This document shows, piece by piece, positions 22,251 through 33,784 of a stretch of 56,560 bases of DNA (the first letter of the stretch is position 1; the number at the start of each line of letters is the position of its first letter). The translations under genes and the position numbers were made by a program. Under the pieces are notes generated by a model. It was not told the origin of the DNA, did no database searches, and was given only the letters and a program-made list of their open reading frames with translations. This DNA comes from Terana coerulea (lineage: Eukaryota > Basidiomycota > Agaricomycetes > Polyporales > Phanerochaetaceae): NCBI GenBank assembly GCA_024811115.1, contig JAKOGH010000250.1, positions 1-56,560 of the forward strand. Direction: 5' to 3'.

Positions 22251-23247
22251 CAAGTTCTGAAACCCAACTAAAACCCGCCCGGTGCCCGCCCGAACACGTG
22301 TTTCTCAGGTGCTGTCGCGAGACTTTGTTGTACACCAGTGATGTGAGCAATAGGGCTTCCGAACGCACGAAGTTCGCTTTGGCAGTCGTTCGCTCGCCGT
22401 ATAAAGTCGGTAATGGTGCACGACTAAGTGGCGGAGGATGTTGACACCAGCAGAGCGCTAACCGCTGGTAGCCCGTCGCCGGAGCACCACGTGCACGGCG
22501 GTGGCACAAGTGGCGTCTGCATCGCCGGAAAAGGCAGAAGCCGTTTTTTTGACTCAAAGCCGCAGCGCATTGCGCATTTGCCTTGACGAGCTTTACGACA
22601 GCTCTCCCTCACCCAAATTTCACGATTTCAGCTCGTGCTTTCCCACAAAATTCATATATAGAAAATAAAGTTCGTAGCCCCAGAAAAGGTCACTGTTGGC
22701 AGGCTCTGCAGTTTTGGCGTACCCGCTCGTCCACGATATTACACGTTGAAAACAAACAGTGCCCAATCACTGTGTCGCTGCACAAAGTTCAACCTGTGTC
22801 TACGTGACGCTGCTATTTGTCATTGTTCTAGCAGCATGCCGAAACTATGCCGAACGCTCAATCCTCGAAGTAAGACTGCGCAAATACATAGCGACTCAGC
22901 GAGTAGTGCACACACTGTATGCCATTTTGAACCACAGAAAAAGCCACAACCGCAGCCAGCCCCGAATATAAAACAAATCTATGTTCTGGTAGTACTCCAC
23001 TGATCCCATAACGTAAATAGCAATTAGTGAAAGAGTGCAAGAAGCTGAAGCTATATGCACATCACCTGACACACCTTGATAGTATGACTGTTCCAAGGTG
23101 GAGCGCAATGCTGTAAGTAGCATATCTCAATATGTCAAAATATGCCTACGTAGCATAGTTTAACAACAATTTTCATGTCCTAGAACTTCGACCTGAGAGA
23201 GAATGTGATCGTGATTAGGGCAGTACTCGCTTATTTGAGCCGAGAAC

Positions 23248-24634
23248 TCACCAGAGACATGGACAACTGCTCTGCTTGATGTCTCGATATTGGAGCTTTC
23301 CTGATTTCTGCAGAGTCGGGAATATCCTCCGCACACGGTCTTCCGCCTCGGACTGCTGCAGAGACTCGAACACTCGAAGAGCACCTCCGGAAGGTGTGCG
23401 GTGAACTCTAGCAGGACGTTTTCCAGCGTCGCTAGACACTCTCGGACATTCATTTCCAGCACGAAAGGTCTAATTTTCCCTCCACCTTCGAGAGTGACGT
23501 GCAACACAACTTCCGTAAGATGGGGAAATTGCGTTGCGGCAGGTCCTGTAAACCGAGTGATGTCCCCAAGGTCCAGGACGTCGTGATAAGGGGAGTCCGG
23601 GCCTACGTCATTTGGAACACGCAGCCCCAAAGTAAACCGTTTTAGACTTTTGCAAGAGCTAATGTCAAGGGACGGCCACGCAGCTAAATGTGCCCGTACA
23701 TGCGATGTCAAGGTACGCTGTGTCCAGGATGGAAAGTGTAGATGCTCACTTGTTTTGTTGAAACATGGCCAGAATGCGTGGGATCGTAATTCCTCAAGAT
23801 GACCGCCTACATCTCGCAGGAGCCTCTGGCAACTCGCAATATCTTCATCCGCTAAGGTGAGGCTTCGGAGGCCGCTCGCGGCGTTGGATTGCGCGAAGTA
23901 CCCGAACAATGCCACGCTGTCCCAGGATAGATTCCCGAGGATAAGGGAGTGTATTTGTACGGGACAAGTGAGGTTCACGCTCGTTGGCACTTCTTCGGTA
24001 CGCTCGTAAACGAGTTCAAGCCAGCCAAATTGCAGTTTTTCTATCCTCTCGAAGCATTCTAGGACACGCGTGGTCTTGGTGGGTCCAGAGAATTTTGTAT
24101 CACCGCTCGGGGCCAAGAATGCCTCCGTAGAGTACATGATGCAGAGTTGGTCGAGGGGAAGTCGCGGCGCAGGATTAAGTATAGGGCTGTCATCAAGCGT
24201 GATACTGCACAGACGTAGCGTGGCGAGGCGGGGCAAGTTCTGGAGCAGCTCAACGAAGAGCGCCACGTCGATTAAAGAGTGACATCCACTTCGACTTGTG
24301 TGGAAACGGTGGTTTTCTCGATAGGCCTCGCCTGCACCGCTTGCGACTGCTTGACGAACGCGCAAAACTTTGGGAAGGACTCATTCCTGTGAGCCAACAA
24401 TGAGACGGATTCAGAACCGCTCTCCGTCGCAGCCATCGTTACGCTGAATGAGTATGAGACGTCGCGGAAGAGGTGGGGGCGAGCCGCAGCGTTCCAGGCG
24501 TGACAAACTAGCGAGCAGGCGCGCAAGTCGGGTTTCGGCCATCTCGGGTTTGCAGAGACATCGTTGAAGTCTGAGGGACTCGGGTGGAGGTGCTCGAGCA
24601 CGCTATCGACGAGATCGAAAAGTAGCTCGGGCAT
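23248..24634 (-). pseudogene. F-box-like gene, second subfamily (degraded tandem copy)
   Basis: Starts MPELLFDLVDSVLEHLHP at 24634 with the F-box motif kept (CSLVCHAWN, RPHLFRDVS). After KQSQAVQA the frame breaks, and the segment equal to VQVLRLEAYPKD..DEGVQ in the paralogue is largely missing (near 24290-24340). The body resumes as LIDVALFVELLQNLPRL and is open from about 24270 to 23350. Near 23350 it shifts once more before LQQSEAEDRVRRIF and ends at 23248. The internal deletion and two frame changes make it a probable pseudogene. It lies in the same direction as the 20631-22081 gene and shares flanking sequence with it, so it is an older tandem duplicate. Confidence 0.75.
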
Positions 24635-25120
24635 GTTGCACGCCGATGAATGTTAACGTCCAACACCGACAAAGACCGTCTAGGACGTAAAGCTCGTCAG
24701 TAACTTGGGAGAAAAACGTGGACATTGACTGCACCGTACTCATGTAGAATGCACCGCCGGGCCTGTGGTACACTGGGCACTCAGCACAGCTACCGAGGAT
24801 GGTGAGAGGAGGTGATGATAAACTCTGATGCATGATGTAAAATGACCTCTCGCTCAACTGCGTGCGTGCCACGTGGGGTGCCCGCGCACGGTGCCAGTTC
24901 AGTCCCTAAGTGGAATCACTCATGACTCCAAGAAACCAATATGATGGGGCATTGCAAGCAAGTACGAGAGAGACAAAAAATGATGCAGAATATGTGTGAA
25001 TACAAATTAAGCGACGTGAATCATCGTCCAATGGTATCAGGAGCCACCGAGAGTCCTTGAGTGGTTATGAGTAAAGGTCGACCAGGATGGTGGTGATCCC
25101 CAGTGCTACATCGAGTGGGA
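24635..25120. other. Spacer between F-box pseudogene and RMD1-like gene
   Basis: No gene or repeat recognised. A Ser/Cys-containing open frame on the minus strand (24603-24872) has no paralogue support and is not called. Confidence 0.4.
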
Positions 25121-27113
25121 TCAGCTACCAGCAAAGAGCGGAGAGAACTGAAGTAACGCACCAATTTCGACGACAATCAGCCAAATAACGATCGTCTCTA
25201 AACGCTCGGCGTGCCTGCTGTGGACTGTTTCTTTTAGCAGTTGAAGCATGTCTTGCAGTACCTACGAAATACCGTGATTGTATGATCATGATTGAGTGGA
25301 TGAAGACAAAAAGCATACCTCTACACGTGTGTTCAGGAGATTAATGCGCTGGGGTATCTCCAGGTAACTCCGAGCAGCGTCGTACAGAGGCTGCAGATCT
25401 GGGTACGTCTGTCAAAACACGTTAGCCAATGGAAAGTGAAAGGCTATCAGTCAGTCAACCCGCACCCAGAAGACCTCCTATATGACGCAGATGAATGTCA
25501 ATGTTTGAGCGAGGGTAGCAAGCGTTGCGGCTTACGGGAGAATCCAACACAGAGCCGACGGAGTTGATGTTGGTGCGTAACAAGAAGAGTTCACCAATCT
25601 TGCGCATAATTTCTGAGAGAAATCGTCAAAATTGCCTCATACATTGTAGCGAAACGGCCGACCTTTGTGTGGCATGCCGATCTTGCCCGTCTCACTGATG
25701 ATCTCCGGGATGTCCTTCGTGTCTTCGATAGTAGACGAGATAAGCTCCTCGAACTACCGTTACACGCCGTTAGAGTCGAACTGGAAGGTGGTTTGTGCAC
25801 ACATACCAGCGATATTTTCACGGATTGGGCCAAGGCATGTGACAGAGACAACTTAGTCCTACGGTCAAATCATGTCAGAGCTCTGGTAGGAGTGATTGGC
25901 CGGCGGGCGTACATATAACTTGAGCCTCTTCGCAATGTAATAACATCGTTGTAAATCCTGCACATGGTTTCTTTTCAGTGACGGTCGCTATGAACATCAG
26001 CTTTGTTACATACCGAGAGTAGTTTGCGTGATAGTAGTTCAAATCTTCCATCTCGACGTCGTCGGGCGCTATTGTGATGGGGTTAGAGAGCAGAACGCAG
26101 AATGAACTATGCGCGTACATAGTCGGTCAACCTCGAAGCGTTTTCTACATGGGCAATGTAAGCTGGATGCCTTGTATCGCGATAAACGACAGACTCACAT
26201 GGACGACAAGAAGCGTTTTTCTTCGGCTTCGGACATGCCCCAAATAACGACTGTTCCATACTGGAACATGAAGATCTCCGCTTCAGTTGGGACCTCCTCG
26301 AACTTGCTCTTCTTGTGCTTCCGTTTCGCCATGACGCCGTTCCTGTGCTCTGGTTCCGATGGTCCGTTTGGCTCCGTAGACGACGCTTCACCGGGTGCGA
26401 GCTCAGGCACGCCGAGCAAGTCGCCTTCCACCGCCCCTTCATAGTTGTCCGAGCTTTCCGGGGCAGACTGGGATTGTGAGGAAAAGTGGACGTGTCTGGA
26501 GCTCGGCGGATCATAGGCATAGGGTGTATAAATCACATCGTCTATGATGCGAGGGTTGGTGTGGTATGTAGATCTCCGGGCATTGAAGAACCGCATGAGT
26601 TCCGGAAAGCGATACGACCTGGCAATCGCGTCGTCAGCGGACATGTGGCCCGGGGCAGGACAATAGAAGAGCGAAGACCCACGAAGCAGTGGCGTACGCA
26701 GTCACACGAGGCAGAGACTTTGCTTTCTTCTTCGTTAACCGCAAGGCGTCCCGGCGTGCAGTTCCGGCTGGTATGAGATCTATCCGGTTGTACACCTGCG
26801 ATCCGCCGCCCGTCTTCAGCCCTGAGCATGCATGCAGCAGCAATAAGCTCACCTCGACGTCCTCGGTGTCAACCTCATCGTCTCCGTCATCTTCTTCACT
26901 ATCTCCGGCGGTGGCAGAGCCCTCCGTCTCATCTCTCTTCGGCGGAGCTGAGAGATGCGGTTCGAGTCGTAGGTTGTCCTTGGGAAGCACTGGTTCCGGC
27001 TGCTCTGGGAGGACCTTGAGCTTTCCGGCGACCTTGGTGGACCGGTTGGCACCTCGCGCCTTTGGTTCTGCTGCGCCCGCAGAGCCCCTGGGATTTGGCG
27101 GATTTGAGGACAT
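25121..27113 (-). CDS. RMD1/RMD8-family (DUF155) membrane protein
   Basis: About nine exons read leftward from MSSNPPNPRGSAG (27113) to the stop at 25121 without any frame break. The order is: acidic N-terminal tail; YNRIDLIPAGTARRDALRL and KKKAKSLPRVTAYATAS; RFPELMRFFNARRSTYHT; AEIFMFQYGTVVIWGMSE; VEMEDLNYYHANYSR; ALAQSVKISLFEELIS; ETGKIGMPHK; RKIGELFLLRTNINSVGSV; DLQPLYDAARSYLEIPQRI; and a C-terminal hydrophobic segment LETIVIWLIVVEIGALL, a membrane anchor. This is the full DUF155 pattern of yeast Rmd1/Rmd8 and human RMND1 relatives, a family linked to mitochondrial translation and meiotic division. The local role is inferred. Repeated GTGAC boxes lie just upstream. It is the cleanest housekeeping gene in the window. 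Confidence 0.88.
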
Positions 27114-27201
27114 TTGTTTCGAGCGGAGGTCCTCGGAGGCCTGGCTTCAACGTTCCTGTATGCCACCAGAATGGGCGCTTCGGTATCACGGCAAACTCCC
27201 T

Positions 27202-27292
27202 ATGACGGTATCCGTGACAGACCGTCACGAGTAATCATTTGTTTCACGCGGGTGACGGCACTGTCACCCTCTGCTGCTTGAGCCGTGACGGT
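27202..27292. promoter_or_regulatory. Cluster of GTGACGG/CCGTCAC boxes upstream of the RMD1-like gene
   Basis: Six related boxes in 90 bp: ATGACGG, CCGTGAC, CCGTCAC, GGTGACGG, TGTCAC and CCGTGACGGT, in both orientations, 90-180 bp before the RMD1-like ATG. The TGACG core resembles bZIP sites; the factor is unknown. Confidence 0.4.
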
Positions 27293-27485
27293 CCTGAGAG
27301 AAGGATGCTTACCGAAAACAAGTCGAAAATACATCCTTGCTTCCCCGCAGAATAAGTATGAGTAGTAAATGATATTATAAATTATGTAGCAGCCAGACAA
27401 TTCATAACTATGGACCCTCAAGCTCAAGTGGTAGCCCTACCATGTCGCATTTGAGTCGTAGGGGACGAGAACAGTGTCGTCAGAG

Positions 27486-30400
27486 TCATTCTTCTTCCTC
27501 GGCGATTGTGGGTGGCACGCGTACAACTTTCGTTGCGGCTGCAACGTTTTGTGTACCAGACAGGCGGGTGCGCCCCTTCTCAGCGTCCGACTTTGGGAGG
27601 ACAAGCTTGCCGTCAGACGTGCGTTTGAGACCAGTCGAATTCTGCTTATCCTTCTCCGTCTTCTGGCCGGGCAGATGGCGAAACTGGTCCACCCACTTGT
27701 CCTTTAGCATGTCATCGCAGGCCCTCCTGTTCTTCTTGAGCATCTTGAAGACTTCGGCGAAAGCTCCAAGGATCGCCGTGTGATTGTCTAGTACGCGGGT
27801 TGGAGCAGTGAGCTTGGGAGAGAAATAGACGATATCTAGGTTTTCGTGTCTCGAGCCCTGAGTGACCTTGGCTTTGCCGTCCGTCTTGTCAGAGGCAAGC
27901 TCGGCACTCTTCCCTTCGCTGTACTGTGCACAGCTTGCTCCTCCTTCGTGCTGCTGGTTCGAGGTCCGAACTTGGCCCACCTTCCCGCAATTGGGCATGT
28001 TCGAAGGACGCTTCCATACTTTCATGGCCGCTACGTTGGCCCTCACTCAGGTTTGCTTGTCACAGTTAGTTGTCATTGGGGTTCGTGTTGAATTCAGCGG
28101 AAAGGGACTCACTTGATTCATCTGTCCTTGCCTTCTTGCGAGCTGTCTCACTTGATTCAACTTCGTCGGAGGCGGCGACGTCGTCGTCGTCAAACATGTT
28201 CAACCAATCTTTGTCCTTCTCTGCTTTGGCCGAAGATAGATCTTCTCATCTTGATCCTGCTCAGCCTGCGTACTCCAACTCGGCCACCTCGTACATGGTT
28301 AGATCCTTGTAGTTGATCGCCTGGTAATGTTCGCATAGGAGCTTGTACAGCTTGCCGATGAGCATGGACAGCGGCGTCTGGCCGTACGGAGCGAGTTTCA
28401 GCTTCATGGGGGGGCGCCCAGTTCGATGTACAAGCCTTTCGTGGCGGCCACCCGCAGAGTAGCCTCCGACGCATCGATACTCCTCTTCAAAAATACCGCG
28501 ATTCTGAGAGAGCTGCTCGTTGGCCTCGTTGAGGTCCCTGATGGCGTCGTCTGAGCATCCAGGGGGGATATGGTGGGGTTAACTCGTGCCGATGGAAGCG
28601 AAATGCTAACATGACGATAACATAGACAAAAGACTCGAGGTCGTCAGCCACTTCGTGCGGTTTCAGAGGGTATCGTTGAGAAAGTGAAGACATGAAGGGC
28701 CAGGTCCCTATCGGTTCGAAATGAGCAGATGCATGGTGGGCGCAGCTATCGGATTTGGACGTACATTACGGCTGTATTGCGTAGCAGTCAGGGAGAGTTC
28801 ATCGTAGAACTTAGCCATATCCCAGTCGTTCAGGAACCCGAGTTCGTCGTCTTCCGTAGCCTCGACGTCAATCATGATATTTCTAAGGCTCACGTCGCGA
28901 TGCAAAATCTTCGCCTTTTCCCATGCCTGACGATGAGCTTGCAACATCAAACGCTCAGCGTACGCAAGCTCGCGTGACGGCAGGACGACTCACCTTTGAT
29001 GGCATTTCCTACAACAACAAACAGCTCTTTAGAATGCTCGTATGTGTCCAGCGATCGACCTATCTCCTTCGTAACCAACCGATAGTGTTTGAGTGGGTTA
29101 GGAATGTCGTCGCCTTGCATGTACTGTTGGGTGATGGTAACCTGCTCGTCTTGAACGTCCCCGGCGGCGATCACGGTCGCGACGTGTTGAACATTATTCT
29201 CCTTGAGAACCTTGTAAATATGATGCTCAGGTCTTATACGAGGGCCTAGTGGTCGCCAGCTATCCTTCAAAAACCGGAAACAGCGGGCCTCAACGTCCCA
29301 CGCGACATACGCCTTCGTGGCACGTCCTATGGGCGAGGAGTGGCCGGAGACGTGCTGACCAACCAAAAAGTACTTGATCTTGCTCGAGCTGGTCTTCGCC
29401 TTCTTTGGAGCCTTGGCTGCCTTCGACGCCTTGGAAGTAGAACGGGTAACGCGCACAACCCGAGCTTCGGGTTCAGGTTCGGGCTCAGGCTGGTCTTCAT
29501 CCGCTGTCGACAGCAGGCAGCTGATCTTGTTTGTGGGTGAGTACAGCCGCTACTACATATGAAATCGCACTCACCTTGTAAATGGGATACTCAGCTGTAT
29601 AGTTAAGCATGTGGTCCCGGTACCTCACAAGCCATTCGTTGTCCGTCTGGTACGCTCGAATTGCAGCCACCTCGGCTTTTGTGGCCAGTTTTGCGGTAGG
29701 GTCATACCCTTGCCCAATCCTCCCAGCACGAGCGAGGCGAAAGAGAATGTTTTTGAAGATAGCGGAGTCCGTTTCATCCAGCAGATCCATGGTCGTGGTC
29801 CCAATGATGCCAGCACGGTCGAAACGAAACACCCGCGCCCGCGTTGACGAGACATATATCATAACGAGGTGTGTGCGGCATTGGCGTAGCATGATCTCCG
29901 TGGCATACCTAGCGAACGATCCTCGAGCGGCCTGTCCATTCTCCGTGTTTCGCAGAAAGCCTTGGTTGTTGAAATAAAACGCCGCGTTCACGTCGTCTCG
30001 CTTCACTTCGCCCGCAGCAATCATCCAGGGCCAAGAAACACGAGCGGCATAAAACAAGTCTCGATCCTTGGGTGCCTTAGCTCTCTGCGGACACGTAAGT
30101 GTATGCGCTCTTGGCGACCACGGTGGTGGGATACATTGCGAGGTCGGGACGCATATCGATGTGTTCTGACTCAGCCCAGCATGACACGTCTTTGAAGATG
30201 TCCTTGGATTTCGCTTCTTTGAGAATGGCGTTGAAGGTTTTGCACTTGAAATGGGTGTAAGGAAAAACAACTGTAGAAGTTCGTACGGTTCAGACTCACA
30301 AGCACAGGATACATTCCTTGTTCTGTCGGAGTAATACTTCGGTGCAGGTCGGAGAAGTCGCCAGAATTTTCGAGTTGCGTCGGGCTCATGTCGACGCCAG

Positions 30401-30674
30401 GTAGGAACCGGTGAAGGAAGTCGCTCTTGTCCATCTCGACATACCGGGGATCCATCCTTCTGTTCAATTTGGGGATGTAGTTGGCGTTCTTGTATCCTAG
30501 AGCCAAGTCGTCCACCTCAACCTTTACGGGTGTTTGGTACTGCGCAGCAAGAACGTGGGCAGGAGTGGGACGAGGCGACGGAGTCCAGTATCTGACAGGG
30601 GGCTGACGTGATCGGAGAATGCTGGATATTGCACCAGAGGTGCGATGTTGTTGTTGAGTTCCATGCCTAATCAT
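27486..30674 (-). CDS. FunK1-type fungal protein kinase (second copy)
   Basis: Start taken at 30674 (MIRHGTQQQHRTSGA). Exons follow leftward: DDLALGYKNANYIPKLNRRM, LFYAARVSWPWMIAAGEVKR and TRARVFRFDRAGIIGTTTMD form the FunK1 N-terminal region (30600-29580). Next is a basic hinge, then GRATKAYVAWD, FLKDSWRPLG and VATVIAAGDV (29370-29150). The catalytic loop HRDVSLRNIMID and LNDWDMAKF follow near 28900-28800, then RYPLKPHEVADDLESFVY. The tail (28480-27486) is long, acidic then basic (MFDDDDVAASDEVESSE). Histidine, aspartate and asparagine of the catalytic loop are kept, and DFG is replaced by DWD as usual in FunK1. It is strongly diverged from the first copy. A run of seven C near 28408-28414 and a stop near 28290 make the tail exons uncertain. 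Confidence 0.72.
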
Positions 30675-31374
30675 GAGGGAAGTGAGCTGACCTTTCTGGA
30701 TTCGGGTCCCTTTATGTGCGAACAGCTGAAGTGGCCGCTGCACGCGCAACAGCAGTGGCCACCTACGACAACAAAAAGGGCATCAGCAGGTAAGCGCAGA
30801 CATAACGCGGCCACCTTACAAGTCAAATCAAACAATGGCCGCCCTTCCAAAAAACAATACGTCAGCAAAATGAGTTTGAAAGCGTATGCGCAAGCCGGTT
30901 GCGCCCTTAACGTTCGGCTGGCAAGTCGAGTTGAACTTGGTTGGGAAGCTATGCTCGCAAACCTTGCATGAACTCACCAGCACCAATATTCTAGACTTCC
31001 GAACACGAGGGTACTGCTATTATTTGACGACTCGACAAACCTTCGTCACCTTTTGGTAGCCACTTGTGCATGCATCGTTGAAATTTTGGACATGGACCAC
31101 AGCAACCGTGACATCGTCGAGTCTAGTGTTTGGCGCACATGCGTCGGCAATCACCGGTAAAGCGCCCGATAGTAAAGGGTCATTAGTAATCCATAATAGC
31201 CTCGATATATCGCAGTTATGGCCACACGAGGCAAGATAGAGAATGGATGCCTTTTCGCAGGGATCTGTAGAGCTCTACAGAATAGATTCGCCAATAAACG
31301 ACCTCGGCAACGCGGCGGATCACGGTTACCGTTACGTCGAACTCGACGCTGCGTTTGCAGACGTGCAATCTGGG

Positions 31375-31392
31375 AGGGGGGTCGACCCCCCT
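31375..31392. repeat. 18-bp perfect palindrome
   Basis: AGGGGGGTCGACCCCCCT, a perfect G/C-run palindrome around a SalI-type core. No function can be assigned. Confidence 0.5.
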
Positions 31393-33423
31393 TTCAAAAT
31401 AAATTCTGCATTTACAAACACATTTCGAGCACCGCCACGTCTCTTAACCAATCACATCGCTTAGTGCCATCATCCCGCCCTGCCGAGTCTGATTCTTCCC
31501 GTTCACCAGCGACTGCAGGGGATTTGTATTTCTTTCGCTACGGTTTCGTACTTTTGAAAACACTTCTCATATGCAGGTTTCAACCTCCGGTCTGGAACCT
31601 GGAATCTGTAGAAATCCTGCGGAAAGGCACCCACTTTCGAGAGGGCCTGACCGCCCACAGATCTAGAGCGCCACGATGGTCCCGGAAATTGCCGCAGCGT
31701 CGTGCGCTTCTGCCAGAACTCCACACTGCACAGAGGAAATGCGTCCTCTGCATACTATGTATGATGTCTGTGCACGACTGTGTATTACCAGCAACTCACT
31801 GTTCAGTGCCGTAAATGGCCGACATTTTGGCAGGGTACATTTGGGGAACAAATACGGGGAGTTCATCCTGGCAGTCAATTGAGGCATTCCAGAGATCCGA
31901 CTTCAACAGAAGTTATTTCATTATTACTTAAATTCGACGACACGTGGGCGGCAGGGTATCCTAGAGCTATACGCAGATGCACAATCCTCGGTGCAATTGT
32001 ATACCGTTGCTGTATTTGCAACGCAGGCGAGAAGGCGGAAGGGTCATTGTATACGCTATCACTGTGCGGCATCCTCTCACAAGTCCATAATAGTACCAAG
32101 CGTCCGCAGAAAACCAGATCACGACCATTTTGCAATTCTGCTGGTCGTCCTGATAGGTTACCGGATTGCGTTCGGATTAAGTTCATGGTGCGGAAATGCG
32201 CTGAGGGGTCCCCTTATATCCGTGAGAGACCGGACTGTCCATCGCGTCAAAGAAGGATGCAAGCATTAAGTGTATCAGTCAAAAATATGGTACTGTGATT
32301 GTAAATTAATTGGACCCTTCGCCAGAGGCCTTAACGCCGCAAGCCGAACCCTTGCTGCACGCTGCACAGCTCTCATCTAAACCTAGACTGATAGGATGTG
32401 TCAGGGTCCGCGTTCTATGAACAGGGAAGCACGGCCACATGGGTCCAGGGAGAGATATTGCAGATCACTTTCCCATGGGTTATTGAGGCTTTAGGTAAGC
32501 TCGCCGCCAGCGGCGCGCTGTCGAGGGGCGAAGCGCGCCGGAGAGCCGAACAGTCTGCGAGCTCGCGTTCGAACGCAGATAGCGCGGTGGTCGACAGCGC
32601 GCAGCGCGACTGAGGGGAGTGCGAGCAGGCCGTCGAAGAGGTGCGTTTGTGGGACGCGGGCCTGGAGCGGGCTTCCAAGCACAGGATATGTTCGAGCATA
32701 AGTGACACGGCAGCGCGGACGCGAAGCTACACTGACGGCACCACTGACTAAGTACAGATACAATGCCACGAAGCAGGCTGCGGCTTACCTTATGTTGGTT
32801 AGGGACACGTTAGGTTATACCTGCCGGCCTGTCGTGCGCATCCTGCGCCGCGTCTTCCAGTGCGGGGTCACTGATGTAATGCGGGAATGCTGCTTGGAAC
32901 TGAGCCGAGACAGGCTCTCCTGCAAACTAACCGCATGCGCCGCCCCTGCGAGCCATAAGCGGAACATAGTGTGCCTATACTTGACATGGCTCCTTCGCGA
33001 GTAGTATCACCCTGTGCAAGGTCCCAAGGGCCGTGTGCCATCTGGTAAACAATGTCGAAGACCAGAACTCGAAGCTTCGTGCCTTCTCATCCCATGGTCC
33101 AGCTCCTAAGCGAATATGAGACGCTTTCGCGATTGCTTCCACCAGACCCTGCACTTTTGGAGCAGGTTGGAGCGCGGCGGCGGGCGGGACGCAGAACCAA
33201 GCTATCAAATGCCGCTGCTGCTGTTTGTACCGCTCCAGCAGTAAACACAGATTCCAAGAAGTTCAGAGGGCCGAAGCGGTCTAATGATTGCACAGAGGCC
33301 GTAAGCACGTGATGCAACTGTAACCTGCTGAGACTTGCCTTGTTGTGTGGAGCTGGCGAGTGCGAAGGGCAAAGCAGGAGACTCAGGCAGAAAGACAGCC
33401 TACCGCCGCGGCGCCGCGGCCAT

Positions 33424-33456
33424 GTCACGTCCGTCACGGGAGTGACCGCAGTCACG
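33424..33456. promoter_or_regulatory. Four GTCAC/GTGAC boxes upstream of the DNAJC11-like gene
   Basis: GTCACGTCC, GTCACGGG, GTGACCGC and GTCACGCC in about 33 bp, some 330 bp before the J-protein ATG. They resemble the cluster upstream of the RMD1-like gene. Confidence 0.35.
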
Positions 33457-33784
33457 CCCCGCCGACAGCGCCCGACGCGCTTTCGGCGTGGCCTCCATGA
33501 CGAGTCGGTTGTTCTGGACATGTCTCTCGGCTTGACCGCAACACGCGACGACTAGGCCCACGCACACACATAACTCTACGGCTTCACGCACCTCGACCTC
33601 AAAAGCGACCTGAGCAGACGCAGACCGCGCCGCCCGACCACTTGCACCTGGACATTCGAAAACTACTCCCTGCTCTGAGCGTGCGTACAAGCCTTGTGCG
33701 CTTTGCTGTTGCCTCAGCTGAACCGTGACATTAGGGCTATACATTACCTGCTCCACCTAATCTCGCGTTGTACGTGCAACTAAA

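Larger units (their letters stand above)
20050..22885 (-). repeat. Left arm of a large inverted duplication (F-box segment)
   Basis: The reverse complement of this segment is found at about 53800-56560. The outer part (20050-21140) is nearly identical: exon 2 of the F-box gene shows no difference after its first bases, and the 3' flank has only scattered substitutions. Exon 1 differs at about 17 of 313 residues. The 5' flank to about 22885 is clearly related but more diverged. The right copy runs into the window end, so the true outer limit is unknown. Confidence 0.85.
30675..33784. other. 3.1-kb stretch without a recognised gene
   Basis: Several open frames of 70-200 codons exist on both strands, but none shows family motifs, paralogues in the window or consistent splicing. 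The stretch contains an 18-bp palindrome (31375-31392) and a GTCAC-box cluster (33424-33456). It could hold a lncRNA or lineage-specific gene; nothing here supports a call. Confidence 0.5.

Noticed and set aside
31218..32298. Two forward open frames of 170-200 codons in the empty region
   Set aside because: No start context, no conserved pattern and no recognisable fold; not strong enough to call.
33052..33521. Small open frames on both strands upstream of the DNAJC11-like gene
   Set aside because: They overlap each other and the GTCAC-box cluster; promoter sequence is the better reading.
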